Origin: Luteitalea sp.
GTDB lineage: Bacteria; Acidobacteriota; Vicinamibacteria; Vicinamibacterales; CAVVIG01
Assembly (NCBI GenBank): GCA_009380045.1
Contig: WHSN01000027.1
Location: forward strand, 1-32,608
Reading direction: 5' to 3'
Length of the DNA stretch: 32,608 bases
Below are positions 25,940-32,608 of this stretch, piece after piece. Positions within the stretch are counted from its first letter, which is position 1. Each line of letters starts with the position of its first letter. The notes beneath the pieces were generated by a model. That model worked only from the letters and a program-made list of their open reading frames with translations. It ran no database searches and was not told the DNA's origin. Both the position numbers and the translations under genes were made by a program.

Positions 25940-26833
25940 CTACAACACAATCTTGTTCAGCGGATACTCGACGATCCCCTGTGCGCCCGCCGCTTTCAGG
26001 CGCGGGATCAGGTCGCGCACCGTACGCTCCTCGATGATCGTGTTCACCGCGGCCCACTCGTCGTCGCTCAGCGCCGAGATGGTCGGCCGCTGGAGCGCGG
26101 GCAACAGCGCCAGGATGTTGCTCAGATCTTCGCGGCGGACGTTCAGCATCAGGCCGACGCGCCCCTGGGCTTCGATTGCCGCCTTCAGCAGCAGCGCCAT
26201 GTTCTCGAGCTTCGTTCGTTTCCACGAGTCGGCCAGAGCGGTCTTGTTGGCGATGAGCTGCGTGTTCGACTCCATCAGCGTATCGATGATGCGAAGACGA
26301 TTGGCCCGCAGTGACGAGCCGGTTTCGGTCACCTCGACGATCGCGTCCGCCAGCGTCGGCGGCTTCACCTCGGTGGCGCCCCATGAGAACTCGACGTTCA
26401 CGTTCACGCGCTGGCGCTCGAAGTAGGCGCGGGTCGCCCGTACGAGCTCGGTGGCGACGGTCTTGCCCTCGAGGTCTTTCGCAGAGTGGTATGGCGAGTC
26501 TTCCGGGGCGGCGAGAACCCATCGCACCTTGCCGAAACTCTGCTTGGCGTAGATCAGATCCGCGATGCTCTCGATCACGCCCGTTCGACCGTCGCCTGCC
26601 TCGTGCTCGGCGATCCAGTCCTGGCCGGTCAGCCCGGCGTCCAGCACCCCGTCGGAGACGTAGCGCGCCATCTCCTGGGCGCGAATCAGCATGCACTCGA
26701 CCTCCGCGTCGTCGATGGCGGGGAAGTACGACCGTGAGCTGACATAGATGTTGAACCCGGCCCGCGCGAAGAGCTGGATGGTGGAGTCCTGCAGCGAGCC
26801 CTTGGGGATGCCGAGCTTGAGCCTCATGGTCAT
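25940..26833 (-). CDS. hisG: HisG, ATP phosphoribosyltransferase (long form)
   Basis: The 297-residue product catalyses the committed step, ATP + PRPP to PR-ATP. It starts [18 protein letters not shown] and includes [18 protein letters not shown] and the PRPP-loop region [19 protein letters not shown]. The extra C-terminal ~75 residues ([22 protein letters not shown] and on) form the ACT-like regulatory domain of long HisG. The enzyme should therefore be directly histidine-inhibited, with no HisZ needed. The ATG at 26833 overlaps the hisI stop as ATGA; the second ATG at 26827 is possible. Confidence 0.94.
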   Translation of the reverse strand: MTMRLKLGIPKGSLQDSTIQLFARAGFNIYVSSRSYFPAIDDAEVECMLIRAQEMARYVSDGVLDAGLTGQDWIAEHEAGDGRTGVIESIADLIYAKQSFGKVRWVLAAPEDSPYHSAKDLEGKTVATELVRATRAYFERQRVNVNVEFSWGATEVKPPTLADAIVEVTETGSSLRANRLRIIDTLMESNTQLIANKTALADSWKRTKLENMALLLKAAIEAQGRVGLMLNVRREDLSNILALLPALQRPTISALSDDEWAAVNTIIEERTVRDLIPRLKAAGAQGIVEYPLNKIVL

Positions 26834-27147
26834 CGACGATCGGCTGGCTTGATGAAACAGGTGCGCTCGCCGGTGTGGCAGACGTTGCCGTCGCCGAGCC
26901 GCTTCACTTTCAGCAGCACCGTGTCGTCGTCGCAGTCGGTGAGCAGCTCGGTCACCTGCAGGCGATTGCCGGAGGTTTCGCCCTTCATCCACAGCGCATT
27001 GCGGGTGCGGCTGAAGAAGGTCGCAAAGCCGGTCTGCCTGGTCACCTCCAGCGCCTCCTCGTTCATGAACCCGACCATCAGCACCTCGGAGCTGTCCGCA
27101 TCCTGGATGACGGCCGGAATCAGCCCGTCCAGCTTCGAAAAATCCAT
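26830..27147 (-). CDS. hisI: HisI, phosphoribosyl-AMP cyclohydrolase
   Basis: A 105-residue stand-alone cyclohydrolase (step 3), without a HisE domain. The metal site [12 protein letters not shown] and the zinc cysteines in [12 protein letters not shown] are intact. AGGTGA lies 4 nt before the ATG. It is the first structural gene after the attenuator. A hisE gene must be elsewhere, since none is in the window. Confidence 0.94.
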   Translation of the reverse strand: MDFSKLDGLIPAVIQDADSSEVLMVGFMNEEALEVTRQTGFATFFSRTRNALWMKGETSGNRLQVTELLTDCDDDTVLLKVKRLGDGNVCHTGERTCFIKPADRR

Positions 27148-27161
27148 AGATCACCTGAAAC

Positions 27162-27187
27162 AAAAAACCCCGCCGGTTGGCGGGGTT
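27162..27187 (-). terminator. intrinsic terminator of the his attenuator
   Basis: On the minus strand AACCCCGCC (27187-27179), loop AACC, GGCGGGGTT (27174-27166), running into TTTTTT (27167-27162). This is a perfect 9-bp GC-rich stem with a U-tract, ending 14 nt before the hisI start codon. It lies after the leader ORF and before the first structural gene, so it must act as a regulated attenuator rather than an end-of-operon terminator. Confidence 0.88.
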
Positions 27188-27243
27188 GCATGTCTTGAAG
27201 GTTCGTTCGCCCTTACAACTCGATCACGCGCAACTCCACCGCC
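27179..27243 (-). promoter_or_regulatory. his antiterminator pairing
   Basis: Leader bases GGCGG (27243-27239) and GTTGC (27234-27230) are complementary to CCGCC (27183-27179) and GCAAC (27189-27185), the 5' arm of the terminator. This gives two 5-bp helices around a small internal loop. The leader bases lie in the last third of the leader ORF, downstream of all His codons. A ribosome stalled on His leaves them free, while one reaching the stop codon covers them. Confidence 0.65.
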
Positions 27244-27289
27244 CTTGGCCGGCCGGATGATGATGCAGATGATGATGGCGCACGAACAT
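27224..27289 (-). CDS. hisL: his operon leader peptide
   Basis: A 21-residue ORF, ATG 27287-27289 to TGA 27224-27226, reads MFVRHHHLHHHP and then nine ordinary residues. Six of its 21 codons are CAT, in two triplets split by one Leu. Position (promoter, leader, terminator, hisI) and composition match the his attenuation leader known from enterobacteria, where HisL has seven consecutive His codons. When charged His-tRNA is scarce the ribosome pauses, the antiterminator forms and the his genes are transcribed. An AGGTAGG purine stretch lies 11 nt upstream of the ATG; the candidate promoter would leave almost no 5' leader, so translation could be leaderless. Confidence 0.88.
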   Translation of the reverse strand: MFVRHHHLHHHPAGQGRWSCA

Positions 27290-27298
27290 GGTGCCGTC

Positions 27299-27328
27299 AG
27301 CCTACCTAAACTCGGCGCCGACTGTCAA
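27299..27328 (-). promoter_or_regulatory. candidate his operon promoter
   Basis: A perfect -35 TTGACA (27323-27328) and a weak -10 TAGGCT (27299-27304) are separated by 18 nt in the gap between the MDR gene and the leader ORF. The predicted start is about 27292, only a few bases before the leader ATG. Confidence 0.5.
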
Positions 27329-27351
27329 CGCGTGGACGAAGGGTGGGCCGG

Positions 27352-28368
27352 TCACGTGGTCAGCACGATCTTCCCGACGTTGGCCCGTGACTGCATGTAG
27401 CGGTGCGCATCCGGAGCGTTCTCGAGCGGAAAGGTCTTTGCCACGACCGGCTGCAGGCGGCCGGCGGCGGTCTCCTGCAGCAGCGTCTGCATGGCGCTGG
27501 CAAGCTGGGCGTGCTCGTCCCACAGGTGCGCGAGATTGAGCCCGAACACGCCCCGGTTGTGGTTGATGAGCGACAACGGTTTGAACGATCGCATCTGCAT
27601 CAGCGACCGCGCCGCCCGCCACCAGCTCCGCCGCTCACCTGCGGCCACCGAAGACACGCCGTACAGGATCAGACGCCCGAGCGGCGCGAGCAGGCGGTAG
27701 CTCGCCTCGAAGCTCCGTCCGCCGATCGGATCGAGCACGACATCCACTCCACGGTCGGCGGTGATCCGCCGCACTTCGCGGGACACATCGCTCGAGTGGT
27801 AGTCGATCGTGTGATCGACGCCGAAGGCGCGCAGCGCATGGTGCTTCGCCGCCGAGGCGGTGCCGATGATCGTCGCGCGCCGGAGCCGTGCGAGCTGTGT
27901 GGCGGCGATGCCGACGCCCCCGCCGGCGCCGTGAATGAGCACCGTCTCCCCGGCCGCGACATTCGCCAGCCTGTAGAGTGCGATGAAGGCGGTGAGGTAG
28001 TTCACCGGCAGCGCCGCCCCTTCGGCGTCGCTCAGGCCATCGGGCAGCGGGAACACGAACCCAGCCGGCACGACGACGTGCGTGGAGTAGCCGCCGAAGC
28101 GGGTGAGGGCGATGACGCGGTCGCCGACGTGGGCCCGGGAGACGTCGGCCGCGACCGCGTCGACCACGCCCGACACCTCGTACCCGACCACGACCGGCGG
28201 CTTGGGTGCGTCGGGATATAGGCCGATCCTGGCCAGGATGTCGGCGAAGTTGACACCGGCCGCGCGCACCGCGATGCGGACCTCGCCGGCCGCGGGGGCC
28301 GGCGTCGGGAGCTCCTGCAGCCTCAGCACGTCCGGCGCGCCGTAGCGCGCAATCGACATCTGGCGCAT
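27352..28368 (-). CDS. zinc-free MDR / quinone oxidoreductase-like protein
   Basis: A 338-residue medium-chain dehydrogenase/reductase. The GroES-like part reads VRAAGVNFADILARIGLYPDAPKPPVVVGYEVSG. The NADPH Rossmann loop is HGAGGGVGIAATQLARL, followed by ADRGVDVVLDPIGG. The catalytic-zinc cysteine/histidine pattern of alcohol dehydrogenases is absent, and VNFADIL is typical of QOR and VAT-1-like enzymes, which reduce quinones or enones with NADPH. The gene precedes the his leader, but that leader has its own promoter. A -10-like TATACT lies 8 nt before the ATG. Physiological substrate unknown. Confidence 0.87.
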   Translation of the reverse strand: MRQMSIARYGAPDVLRLQELPTPAPAAGEVRIAVRAAGVNFADILARIGLYPDAPKPPVVVGYEVSGVVDAVAADVSRAHVGDRVIALTRFGGYSTHVVVPAGFVFPLPDGLSDAEGAALPVNYLTAFIALYRLANVAAGETVLIHGAGGGVGIAATQLARLRRATIIGTASAAKHHALRAFGVDHTIDYHSSDVSREVRRITADRGVDVVLDPIGGRSFEASYRLLAPLGRLILYGVSSVAAGERRSWWRAARSLMQMRSFKPLSLINHNRGVFGLNLAHLWDEHAQLASAMQTLLQETAAGRLQPVVAKTFPLENAPDAHRYMQSRANVGKIVLTT

Positions 28369-28376
28369 CGAAAATC

Positions 28377-28382
28377 AGTATA
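28377..28382 (-). promoter_or_regulatory. -10 box immediately before the MDR gene
   Basis: TATACT (5 of 6 to consensus) is separated from the ATG by 8 nt, so the transcript would start at or next to the start codon; no ribosome site is present. No clear -35. Confidence 0.4.
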
Positions 28383-28436
28383 GGCGCGAAGCTGTCGCAC
28401 GGCCGGTTTCCGTTGGCCACCGGCTGCGGCCCGCCG

Positions 28437-28465
28437 TTGACTCCCGGTCGCCTGCGGGGTATACA
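28437..28465 (+). promoter_or_regulatory. strong sigma70-like promoter of the small exported protein
   Basis: TTGACT (28437-28442) and TATACA (28460-28465) are exactly 17 nt apart, each matching 5 of 6 consensus positions. It is the best constitutive-looking promoter in the window. Confidence 0.7.
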
Positions 28466-28471
28466 AGCGGG

Positions 28472-28489
28472 TGCTTCCATCAGGAAGCA
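28472..28489 (+). other. 5'-leader hairpin
   Basis: TGCTTCC (28472-28478) and GGAAGCA (28483-28489) form a perfect 7-bp stem with a 4-nt loop. It lies near the expected 5' end of the mRNA and 5 nt before the ribosome site. It may stabilise the mRNA or affect initiation. Confidence 0.4.
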
Positions 28490-28504
28490 GGCCAGGAGGA
28501 TGGA

Positions 28505-28888
28505 ATGCGGAAGCTTTCAATCGGTGTCGCAGCGGCCCTGTTGGTGGGAGCCTTGGGTGCGCCGGCGTTTGCCGCGACCGAGACCCTGAAGGGCCAGATT
28601 ATCGACGAAGACTGCTACGCGAAGGACAAGGCGAACAACCAGGGCAACGACCACAAGATGCCGGCCGATACGGCGAACTGCGCGGTCGGATGCGCCAAGA
28701 GCGGCGCCCCGATGGCCCTCCTCACCGCGGACGGCAAGATTTACACGATCAAGGGCGACCTCGCCGCCAACAAGAACGCCAAGCTGGTCGCGCACGTCAC
28801 CCACACCGTGGAGATCACCGGCGACGTCACCTCGGCGAACGGCAAGATGTCGATCGCGGCCGCCGACCTGAAGATGGTCTCGCGCTGA
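28505..28888 (+). CDS. small exported Cys-containing protein
   Basis: A 127-residue product with a clear Sec signal peptide (KLSIGVAAALLVGALGAPAFA, cut after residue 23). AGGAGG lies 4 nt before the ATG. The mature part begins TETLKGQIIDEDCYAK and contains Cys37, Cys59 and Cys63 with a DxDCYAK...CAVGCAKSGAPMALLTADGKIY pattern. The remainder looks like a small beta-rich domain. I recall similar short periplasmic proteins in Acidobacteriota genomes but no assigned function. The cysteines might bind metal or form a disulfide. Strong promoter and ribosome site suggest abundant expression. Confidence 0.75.
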   Translation: MRKLSIGVAAALLVGALGAPAFAATETLKGQIIDEDCYAKDKANNQGNDHKMPADTANCAVGCAKSGAPMALLTADGKIYTIKGDLAANKNAKLVAHVTHTVEITGDVTSANGKMSIAAADLKMVSR

Positions 28889-28945
28889 CGCCAGCCGGCG
28901 TTCGGCTCATCCGGGACGGGCGTCCGCCGACTGGGCGCCGATTCC

Positions 28946-28966
28946 GCCCCGGCCGGGCCCCGGGGC
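28946..28966 (+). terminator. GC-rich hairpin after the small exported protein gene
   Basis: GCCCCGG (28946-28952) and CCGGGGC (28960-28966) form a 7-bp stem with a 7-nt loop, followed by TCTTG. The U-tract is poor, so this is a weak terminator candidate. Confidence 0.4.
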
Positions 28967-29023
28967 TCTTGCTGTCCCGCGTGTCACCCGCGCCCACCTG
29001 CCGGTCGCTTGGGCGAGAATGGA

Positions 29024-29057
29024 GGATTGCAGGCGTCGCTTCCGACACCTGCAATCC
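29024..29057. terminator. long inverted repeat between convergent genes (candidate bidirectional terminator)
   Basis: GGATTGCAGG (29024-29033) and CCTGCAATCC (29048-29057) pair perfectly. After one mismatch, GTCG/CGAC continue the stem to a 4-nt loop, 14 bp in all. It lies between the 3' ends of the exported-protein gene and ahcY, where a bidirectional terminator is expected. No T-tract follows, so a REP-like or mRNA-end element is also possible. Nothing else is seen in 28889-29129. Confidence 0.45.
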
Positions 29058-29129
29058 CCATCGTTGATCGCTCAATCCTCCAGCCCGCGACAGACCCCAG
29101 TCCGAGCTCGTGAATCTCCAATTCAGGCG

Positions 29130-30629
29130 TCAGTACCGGTAGTGGTCCGGCTTGTACGGCCCGTCCATCGGCACGCCGATGTAGTCGGCCTGATCCTTCG
29201 TGAGCCTGGTCAGCTTCACGCCGAGGTGATCGAGGTGCAGCCTGGCGACCTGTTCGTCGAGGTGCTTCGGCAGCATGTACACCTTCTTCTCGTACTTGCC
29301 GGTGTTCGCGTGCAGCTCGAGCTGTGCGATCACCTGATTGGTGAACGACGCGGACATGACGAAGCTGGGATGGCCGGTCGCGCAGCCCAGGTTCAACAGC
29401 CGCCCTTCGGCGAGCACCATCACGCTGTGGCCATCGGGGAACCGGAACTCGTCGTACTGCGGCTTGATGTTGATCCGCTCCACGCCGGGATACTTCTTCA
29501 GGCCAGCCATGTCGATCTCGTTGTCGAAATGGCCGATGTTGCCGACGATCGCCTTGTCCTTCATCCGGCCCATGTGGTCGACGGTGATGATGTTGTGGTT
29601 GCCGGTTGCCGTGATGAAGATGTCCGCGGTCTCGATCACGTCCTCGATGGTCGCCACCTGATAGCCCTCCATCGCCGCCTGCAGCGCGCAGATCGGATCG
29701 ATCTCGGTCACGATCACGCGACAGCCCTGGCCGCGCAGCGCCTGCGCGCATCCCTTGCCGACCTCGCCGTAGCCACACACCACCGCAGCCTTCCCACCGA
29801 GCATGACGTCGGTCGCCCGGTTCAGGCCGTCGATGAGCGAGTGGCGACACCCATAGATGTTGTCGAACTTGCTCTTGGTCACCGAGTCGTTGACGTTGAT
29901 GGCGGGGAAGAGGAGCGTGCCCGCCTCCATCATCTGATACAGCCGATGCACGCCGGTGGTCGTCTCCTCGCTCACGCCGCGTAGCGACGAGGCGATGCGG
30001 GTGTAGCGGTTCCTGTCCTTCGCCATCGACTGCCGGATGGTCTCGAGGATCACGCCCCACTCCTCGGGATCCTTCTCCGGATCGAAGGTCGGCACGACTC
30101 CGCTTTTCTCGAACTCGACCCCCTTGTGCACCAGCAGCGTCGCGTCTCCGCCATCGTCGACAATCAGCGTCGGACCGGAGCCGTCGGGCCACTCGAGCGC
30201 CTGCTCGGTGCACCACCAGTACTCGTCGAGCGTCTCACCCTTCCACGCGAAGACCGGCGTGCCGTTCGGGCCGGCCGCGGTGCCGCCGGTCTCCGGACGT
30301 CCCACCACCACGGCGGCGGCCGCGTGATCCTGCGTCGAGAAAATGTTGCACGACACCCAGCGGACGTCGGCGCCGAGCTCGGTGAGCGTCTCGATCAGGA
30401 CGGCGGTCTGAATCGTCATGTGCAGGCTGCCCATGATGCGCGCGCCGGCGAGCGGCTTGGCCGCGCCATGCTGGCGCCGTAGCGCCATCAGTCCGGGCAT
30501 CTCCTGCTCGGCCAGCCGGATTTCCTTGCGGCCGAATTCGGCCTCGGCCAGGCTCCTGACCTTGAACGGCTCGCGGCCACTCGCCCTGGCGGCGGCGAAC
30601 GGATGCAGTTTCTCGACAACAGTAGCCAT
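29130..30629 (-). CDS. ahcY: adenosylhomocysteinase
   Basis: A 499-residue S-adenosylhomocysteine hydrolase, which splits SAH into adenosine and homocysteine and so relieves product inhibition of methyltransferases. NAD site [18 protein letters not shown], the segments [20 protein letters not shown] and [13 protein letters not shown], and the C-terminal KPDHYRY (the NAD-contacting tail) are all present. The insert near residues 150-190 matches the longer bacterial form. AGGAGA lies 6 nt before the ATG. The ATG shares one base with the TGA of the regulator gene upstream (TGATG), so the pair is co-translated. Confidence 0.96.
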   Translation of the reverse strand: MATVVEKLHPFAAARASGREPFKVRSLAEAEFGRKEIRLAEQEMPGLMALRRQHGAAKPLAGARIMGSLHMTIQTAVLIETLTELGADVRWVSCNIFSTQDHAAAAVVVGRPETGGTAAGPNGTPVFAWKGETLDEYWWCTEQALEWPDGSGPTLIVDDGGDATLLVHKGVEFEKSGVVPTFDPEKDPEEWGVILETIRQSMAKDRNRYTRIASSLRGVSEETTTGVHRLYQMMEAGTLLFPAINVNDSVTKSKFDNIYGCRHSLIDGLNRATDVMLGGKAAVVCGYGEVGKGCAQALRGQGCRVIVTEIDPICALQAAMEGYQVATIEDVIETADIFITATGNHNIITVDHMGRMKDKAIVGNIGHFDNEIDMAGLKKYPGVERINIKPQYDEFRFPDGHSVMVLAEGRLLNLGCATGHPSFVMSASFTNQVIAQLELHANTGKYEKKVYMLPKHLDEQVARLHLDHLGVKLTRLTKDQADYIGVPMDGPYKPDHYRY

Positions 30630-31573
30630 CAGCTTCTCCTTGCGGTTGCGACAAACAGGGCCGGACCCTTCGCTTTCGGATCCGGGGCGAGCGGAACGAC
30701 GCGAATCGCGCCGAACCCGCTCTCGGTGAGCACTCGTCGAAGGTGATCGTCAGAGAATCCCAGCCACACGTGGCCCATCTGCTGGCGGTAGCTCTCGCGA
30801 TCGTGAGGCAGCGTGTCGACGACGAGCAGGCGGGCATTCGGCTTCAGCACGCGCGCGACGTCGCCGAGCGCCTTCGCCGGATCGGGCACATGGTGCAGCA
30901 CCAGCATCAGCGTCGCCGCGTCCAGCCGCGCATCGTCGATTGGCAGGGCTTCGAGCTCACCGCGGCGAAGGTCGACGTTGTCCGCCCCGTGCAGCCGCTT
31001 GCGCGCGGCCTGGAGCATCGCGGCGGAGCCGTCAACCGCGACGACGCGGGCGACGAACGGCGCGATCGCCGCCGTCACCTGTCCGGTTCCGCAACCCAGG
31101 TCGCCGACGACCCACTCCGGTTCCGCGAGTCCGGCGAGGGCCGCGAGATGAAAGCGATCGCCGAACAGGTCGTCGCGCACCCGGTCCCACTGACCGGCAG
31201 ACGAGGAGAAAAACTCCTGCGACTTGGTGCGCCGCTCGGAAAGAACCTGCTGCAGGCGGCGCTGGTCCTGCACGGCGGCGGGAGTCGCGCCGACCTGTTC
31301 CCGCACGAGCAGCCAGAGCCGGCGTGCCGCCGGCTCGAGCTCGTCCCGCGTCATCGTGTAGAGGTTGCTCGTGCCTTCGGCGCGGGACGACACCCATCCG
31401 CCATCGGCCAGGGCCTTCAGGTGGCGGCTGACCGTGGATTGCGGCAGCTGCACCACGCGGCACAGCTCGGACACGGTGAGCTCGTTCCGGTCGAGGAGCA
31501 CGAGCGCCCGGCTCCGCGTCGTGTCCGCGAGCGATGCGAGATGATCGAGGATAGCCGGCGCCCTTCCATGCAT
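30629..31573 (-). CDS. ArsR-type regulator fused to SAM methyltransferase-like domain (SahR-like)
   Basis: From ATG 31573 the product has 314 residues. Residues 1-80 form an ArsR winged helix ([41 protein letters not shown]). The metal-binding Cys pair of arsenic sensors is missing; only one Cys is in that helix. Residues about 115-314 form a class I methyltransferase fold with motif [14 protein letters not shown] (156-168). It overlaps ahcY by one base. SAH-responsive ArsR-family regulators (SahR) are described near methionine-cycle genes in Proteobacteria, so I infer that the methyltransferase-like domain senses SAH or SAM and the protein controls this operon. A longer TTG start at 31615 is rejected because that TTG is the proposed -35 box. 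Confidence 0.82.
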   Translation of the reverse strand: MHGRAPAILDHLASLADTTRSRALVLLDRNELTVSELCRVVQLPQSTVSRHLKALADGGWVSSRAEGTSNLYTMTRDELEPAARRLWLLVREQVGATPAAVQDQRRLQQVLSERRTKSQEFFSSSAGQWDRVRDDLFGDRFHLAALAGLAEPEWVVGDLGCGTGQVTAAIAPFVARVVAVDGSAAMLQAARKRLHGADNVDLRRGELEALPIDDARLDAATLMLVLHHVPDPAKALGDVARVLKPNARLLVVDTLPHDRESYRQQMGHVWLGFSDDHLRRVLTESGFGAIRVVPLAPDPKAKGPALFVATARRS

Positions 31574-31585
31574 CCGTGCAACCGG

Positions 31586-31615
31586 ATGGTAGGATAAATG
31601 AGGCGCCCCGGTCAA
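31586..31615 (-). promoter_or_regulatory. candidate promoter of the arsR-methyltransferase/ahcY operon
   Basis: TTGACC (31610-31615) and TACCAT (31586-31591) are 18 nt apart (5 and 4 of 6 to consensus). The expected transcript starts a few bases before ATG 31573. Confidence 0.45.
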
Positions 31616-31633
31616 GCCCGGGTAACAACATAC

Positions 31634-31662
31634 TTGACTAATCCGAACCGTTGTGGGATGAT
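31634..31662 (+). promoter_or_regulatory. candidate transposase promoter
   Basis: TTGACT (31634-31639), 17-nt spacer, GATGAT (31657-31662; 4 of 6). The -10 ends 6 nt before the transposase ATG, so the mRNA may be leaderless. Confidence 0.45.
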
Positions 31663-31668
31663 CCGTTC

Positions 31669-32608
31669 ATGGCCGCGAACGACTCACCCAAAACGCTCCT
31701 TGAGGCAACTCGCCACTACGCCGACCTGAACGTCTGCCAGGACGAACTGGTCGCTGCACGCTGGCCCGATGGCGTCACCTGTCCGCACTGCGGCAGCAAG
31801 GATGTGGCGTATCTGGCGAACCAGCGCCGGTGGCAGTGCAAGGGCAAGCACCCACGGCGTCAATTCTCCGCGAAGGTCGGCACGATTTTCGAGGATTCGC
31901 CCATCAAGCTGGACAAGTGGTTCGTCGCCATCTGGTTGATCTCCAGCGCCAAGAACGGCATCAGCAGCTACGAACTCGCCAAATCCATCGGCGTGACGCA
32001 GAAGTCCGCTTGGTTCATGCTCCATCGCATTCGCCTCGCGATGCAGACGCGGTCGTTTGAAAAAAAGTTGGAAGGCGAGGTCGAAGCCGATGAGACGTTC
32101 ATTGGAGGCCGCGCCAAATTCATGCACGCGTGGAAGCGCAAGGGCATCACGAAGGGCCGCTCCACTGGTGTGCGCGGCAAGGTCGCCGTGTTCGCGCTGC
32201 TGGAACGGCACGGCCAAGAGGGCCAGAGCAAGGTGCGCGCGGTGGTGGTGCCAAACACACGCCGCAACGAACTCCAGCAGCACATTCGCACGAACGTCGT
32301 CACGGATGGCACCGCCACCCTGTATACCGACGCCTACACGGCGTACCAGCCCACCACGCCACGTGGATGGCGGCCGAGCGACCTCTATATCCACAAGTTT
32401 ATCGACCACGCCGAACGCTACGTGGACGGCCAGATTCACACGAACGGCTGCGAGAACTTTTGGAGCCTGTTGAAGCGTGGCCTGAAGGGCACCTACATCA
32501 GCGTTGAACCGTTCCACCTGTTCCGCTACGTGGACGAGCAGGCGTACCGCTTCAACACGCGCAAACAAACCGACGCATCACGGTTTGTTCAGATGACGAA
32601 GCGCGTCA
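31669..32608 (+). CDS. IS1595-family transposase (3' end outside window)
   Basis: The first 313 residues are visible. An N-terminal zinc ribbon follows the family pattern (RWPDGVTCPHCGS, Cys38/Cys41, then WQCKGKHPRRQFS, Cys57). Next come TIFEDSPIKLDKWFVAIWL and a helix-turn-helix-like segment GISSYELAKSIGVTQKSAWFMLHRIRLAM. The DDE-type core has EADETFIGG (Asp141), YTDAYTAY (Asp221) and HTNGCENFWSLLKRGLKGTY (Asn259/Glu262). No internal stop or frameshift is present, so the copy may be active. It catalyses cut-and-paste or copy transposition of its own element. Confidence 0.9.
   Translation, partial: MAANDSPKTLLEATRHYADLNVCQDELVAARWPDGVTCPHCGSKDVAYLANQRRWQCKGKHPRRQFSAKVGTIFEDSPIKLDKWFVAIWLISSAKNGISSYELAKSIGVTQKSAWFMLHRIRLAMQTRSFEKKLEGEVEADETFIGGRAKFMHAWKRKGITKGRSTGVRGKVAVFALLERHGQEGQSKVRAVVVPNTRRNELQQHIRTNVVTDGTATLYTDAYTAYQPTTPRGWRPSDLYIHKFIDHAERYVDGQIHTNGCENFWSLLKRGLKGTYISVEPFHLFRYVDEQAYRFNTRKQTDASRFVQMTKRV

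Larger units (their letters stand above)
31616..32608 (+). mobile_element. IS1595-family insertion sequence (left part; continues beyond window)
   Basis: The transposase frame is open to the right edge. The DNA here uses noticeably more A/T at third codon positions than its neighbours, which fits recent acquisition. The left end probably lies between about 31616 and 31640, but the terminal inverted repeat and target duplication cannot be confirmed without the right end. Confidence 0.65.

Noticed and set aside
26834-27163. N-terminal extension of HisG across hisI
   Set aside because: It overlaps hisI entirely; HisG homology begins at [12 protein letters not shown] and the ATGA junction fits.
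27190-27230. T-box as the regulator of the his operon
   Set aside because: No T-box sequence or specifier loop is visible, and the His-codon leader with terminator explains the region.
30620-30660. SAH riboswitch in front of ahcY
   Set aside because: The regulator gene runs directly into ahcY with a one-base overlap, leaving no untranslated leader.
31574-31615. TTG start at 31615 for the ArsR fusion
   Set aside because: That TTG forms the proposed -35 box of the operon's own promoter; ATG 31573 lies just downstream of the -10 and gives a normal ArsR N-terminus.

Overview
The window is 32.6 kb of GC-rich bacterial chromosome, almost all of it transcribed leftwards (minus strand). Gene content suggests an Acidobacteriota-like soil bacterium, possibly Vicinamibacteria. 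This is an inference from gene style: a zinc-ribbon orphan protein, a GH-GT2-NHL fusion, a PspA/AAA module and a small Cys-containing exported protein. There is no rRNA or other marker gene to fix the taxonomy. No tRNA, rRNA or CRISPR array was seen.

Layout from left to right. (1) 1-1831: a partial ATP-binding protein whose start codon lies inside a perfect inverted repeat, then a zinc-ribbon protein of unknown function on the plus strand. (2) 1832-6660: two flavin amine-oxidase-like proteins, one with a Tat signal, flanking a membrane-anchored solute-binding protein that ends in a LysM domain. (3) 6709-10789: an envelope module of a coiled-coil protein (apparently frameshifted), PspA/IM30, a membrane-anchored coiled-coil protein and a classical-clade AAA+ ATPase. 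It resembles an ESCRT-III/Vps4 pairing. (4) 10990-20884: a tightly overlapping six-gene glycan assembly and export cluster. It holds a 1292-residue glycosidase/GT2/NHL fusion, an ABC exporter, two GT-B-type glycosyltransferases, a PIG-L deacetylase and a methyltransferase with a zinc-binding N-terminus. (5) 20881-27289: a histidine operon in the order hisL-hisI-hisG-hisD-hisC-hisB-hisH-hisF-hisA, headed by a transcription attenuator. (6) 27352-28888: a quinone-oxidoreductase-like MDR protein and a small exported protein. (7) 29130-31573: an ArsR-type regulator fused to a methyltransferase domain, overlapping ahcY. (8) 31616-32608: the left part of an IS1595-family insertion sequence.

Two points stand out. 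First, the his operon has a complete attenuator readable from sequence: a 21-codon leader with six His codons, an antiterminator pairing that uses the 3' part of the leader, and an intrinsic terminator directly before hisI. Second, hisA runs by a 4-base stop/start overlap into the glycan cluster, and most genes of that cluster overlap the next by 4 bases (TTGA, GTGA, CTGA, ATGA, GTGA). Histidine synthesis and this export cluster may therefore be co-transcribed and translationally coupled. The CTGA junction implies a rare CTG start codon for one glycosyltransferase.

The best candidates for an undescribed system are the GH-GT2-NHL fusion with its exporter and tailoring enzymes, and the PspA/AAA+ module. 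PspA-AAA+ associations in general have been discussed in comparative genomics of the Psp response, so that module's novelty lies in its particular partners. All functional calls come from reading motifs by eye; no database search was possible.
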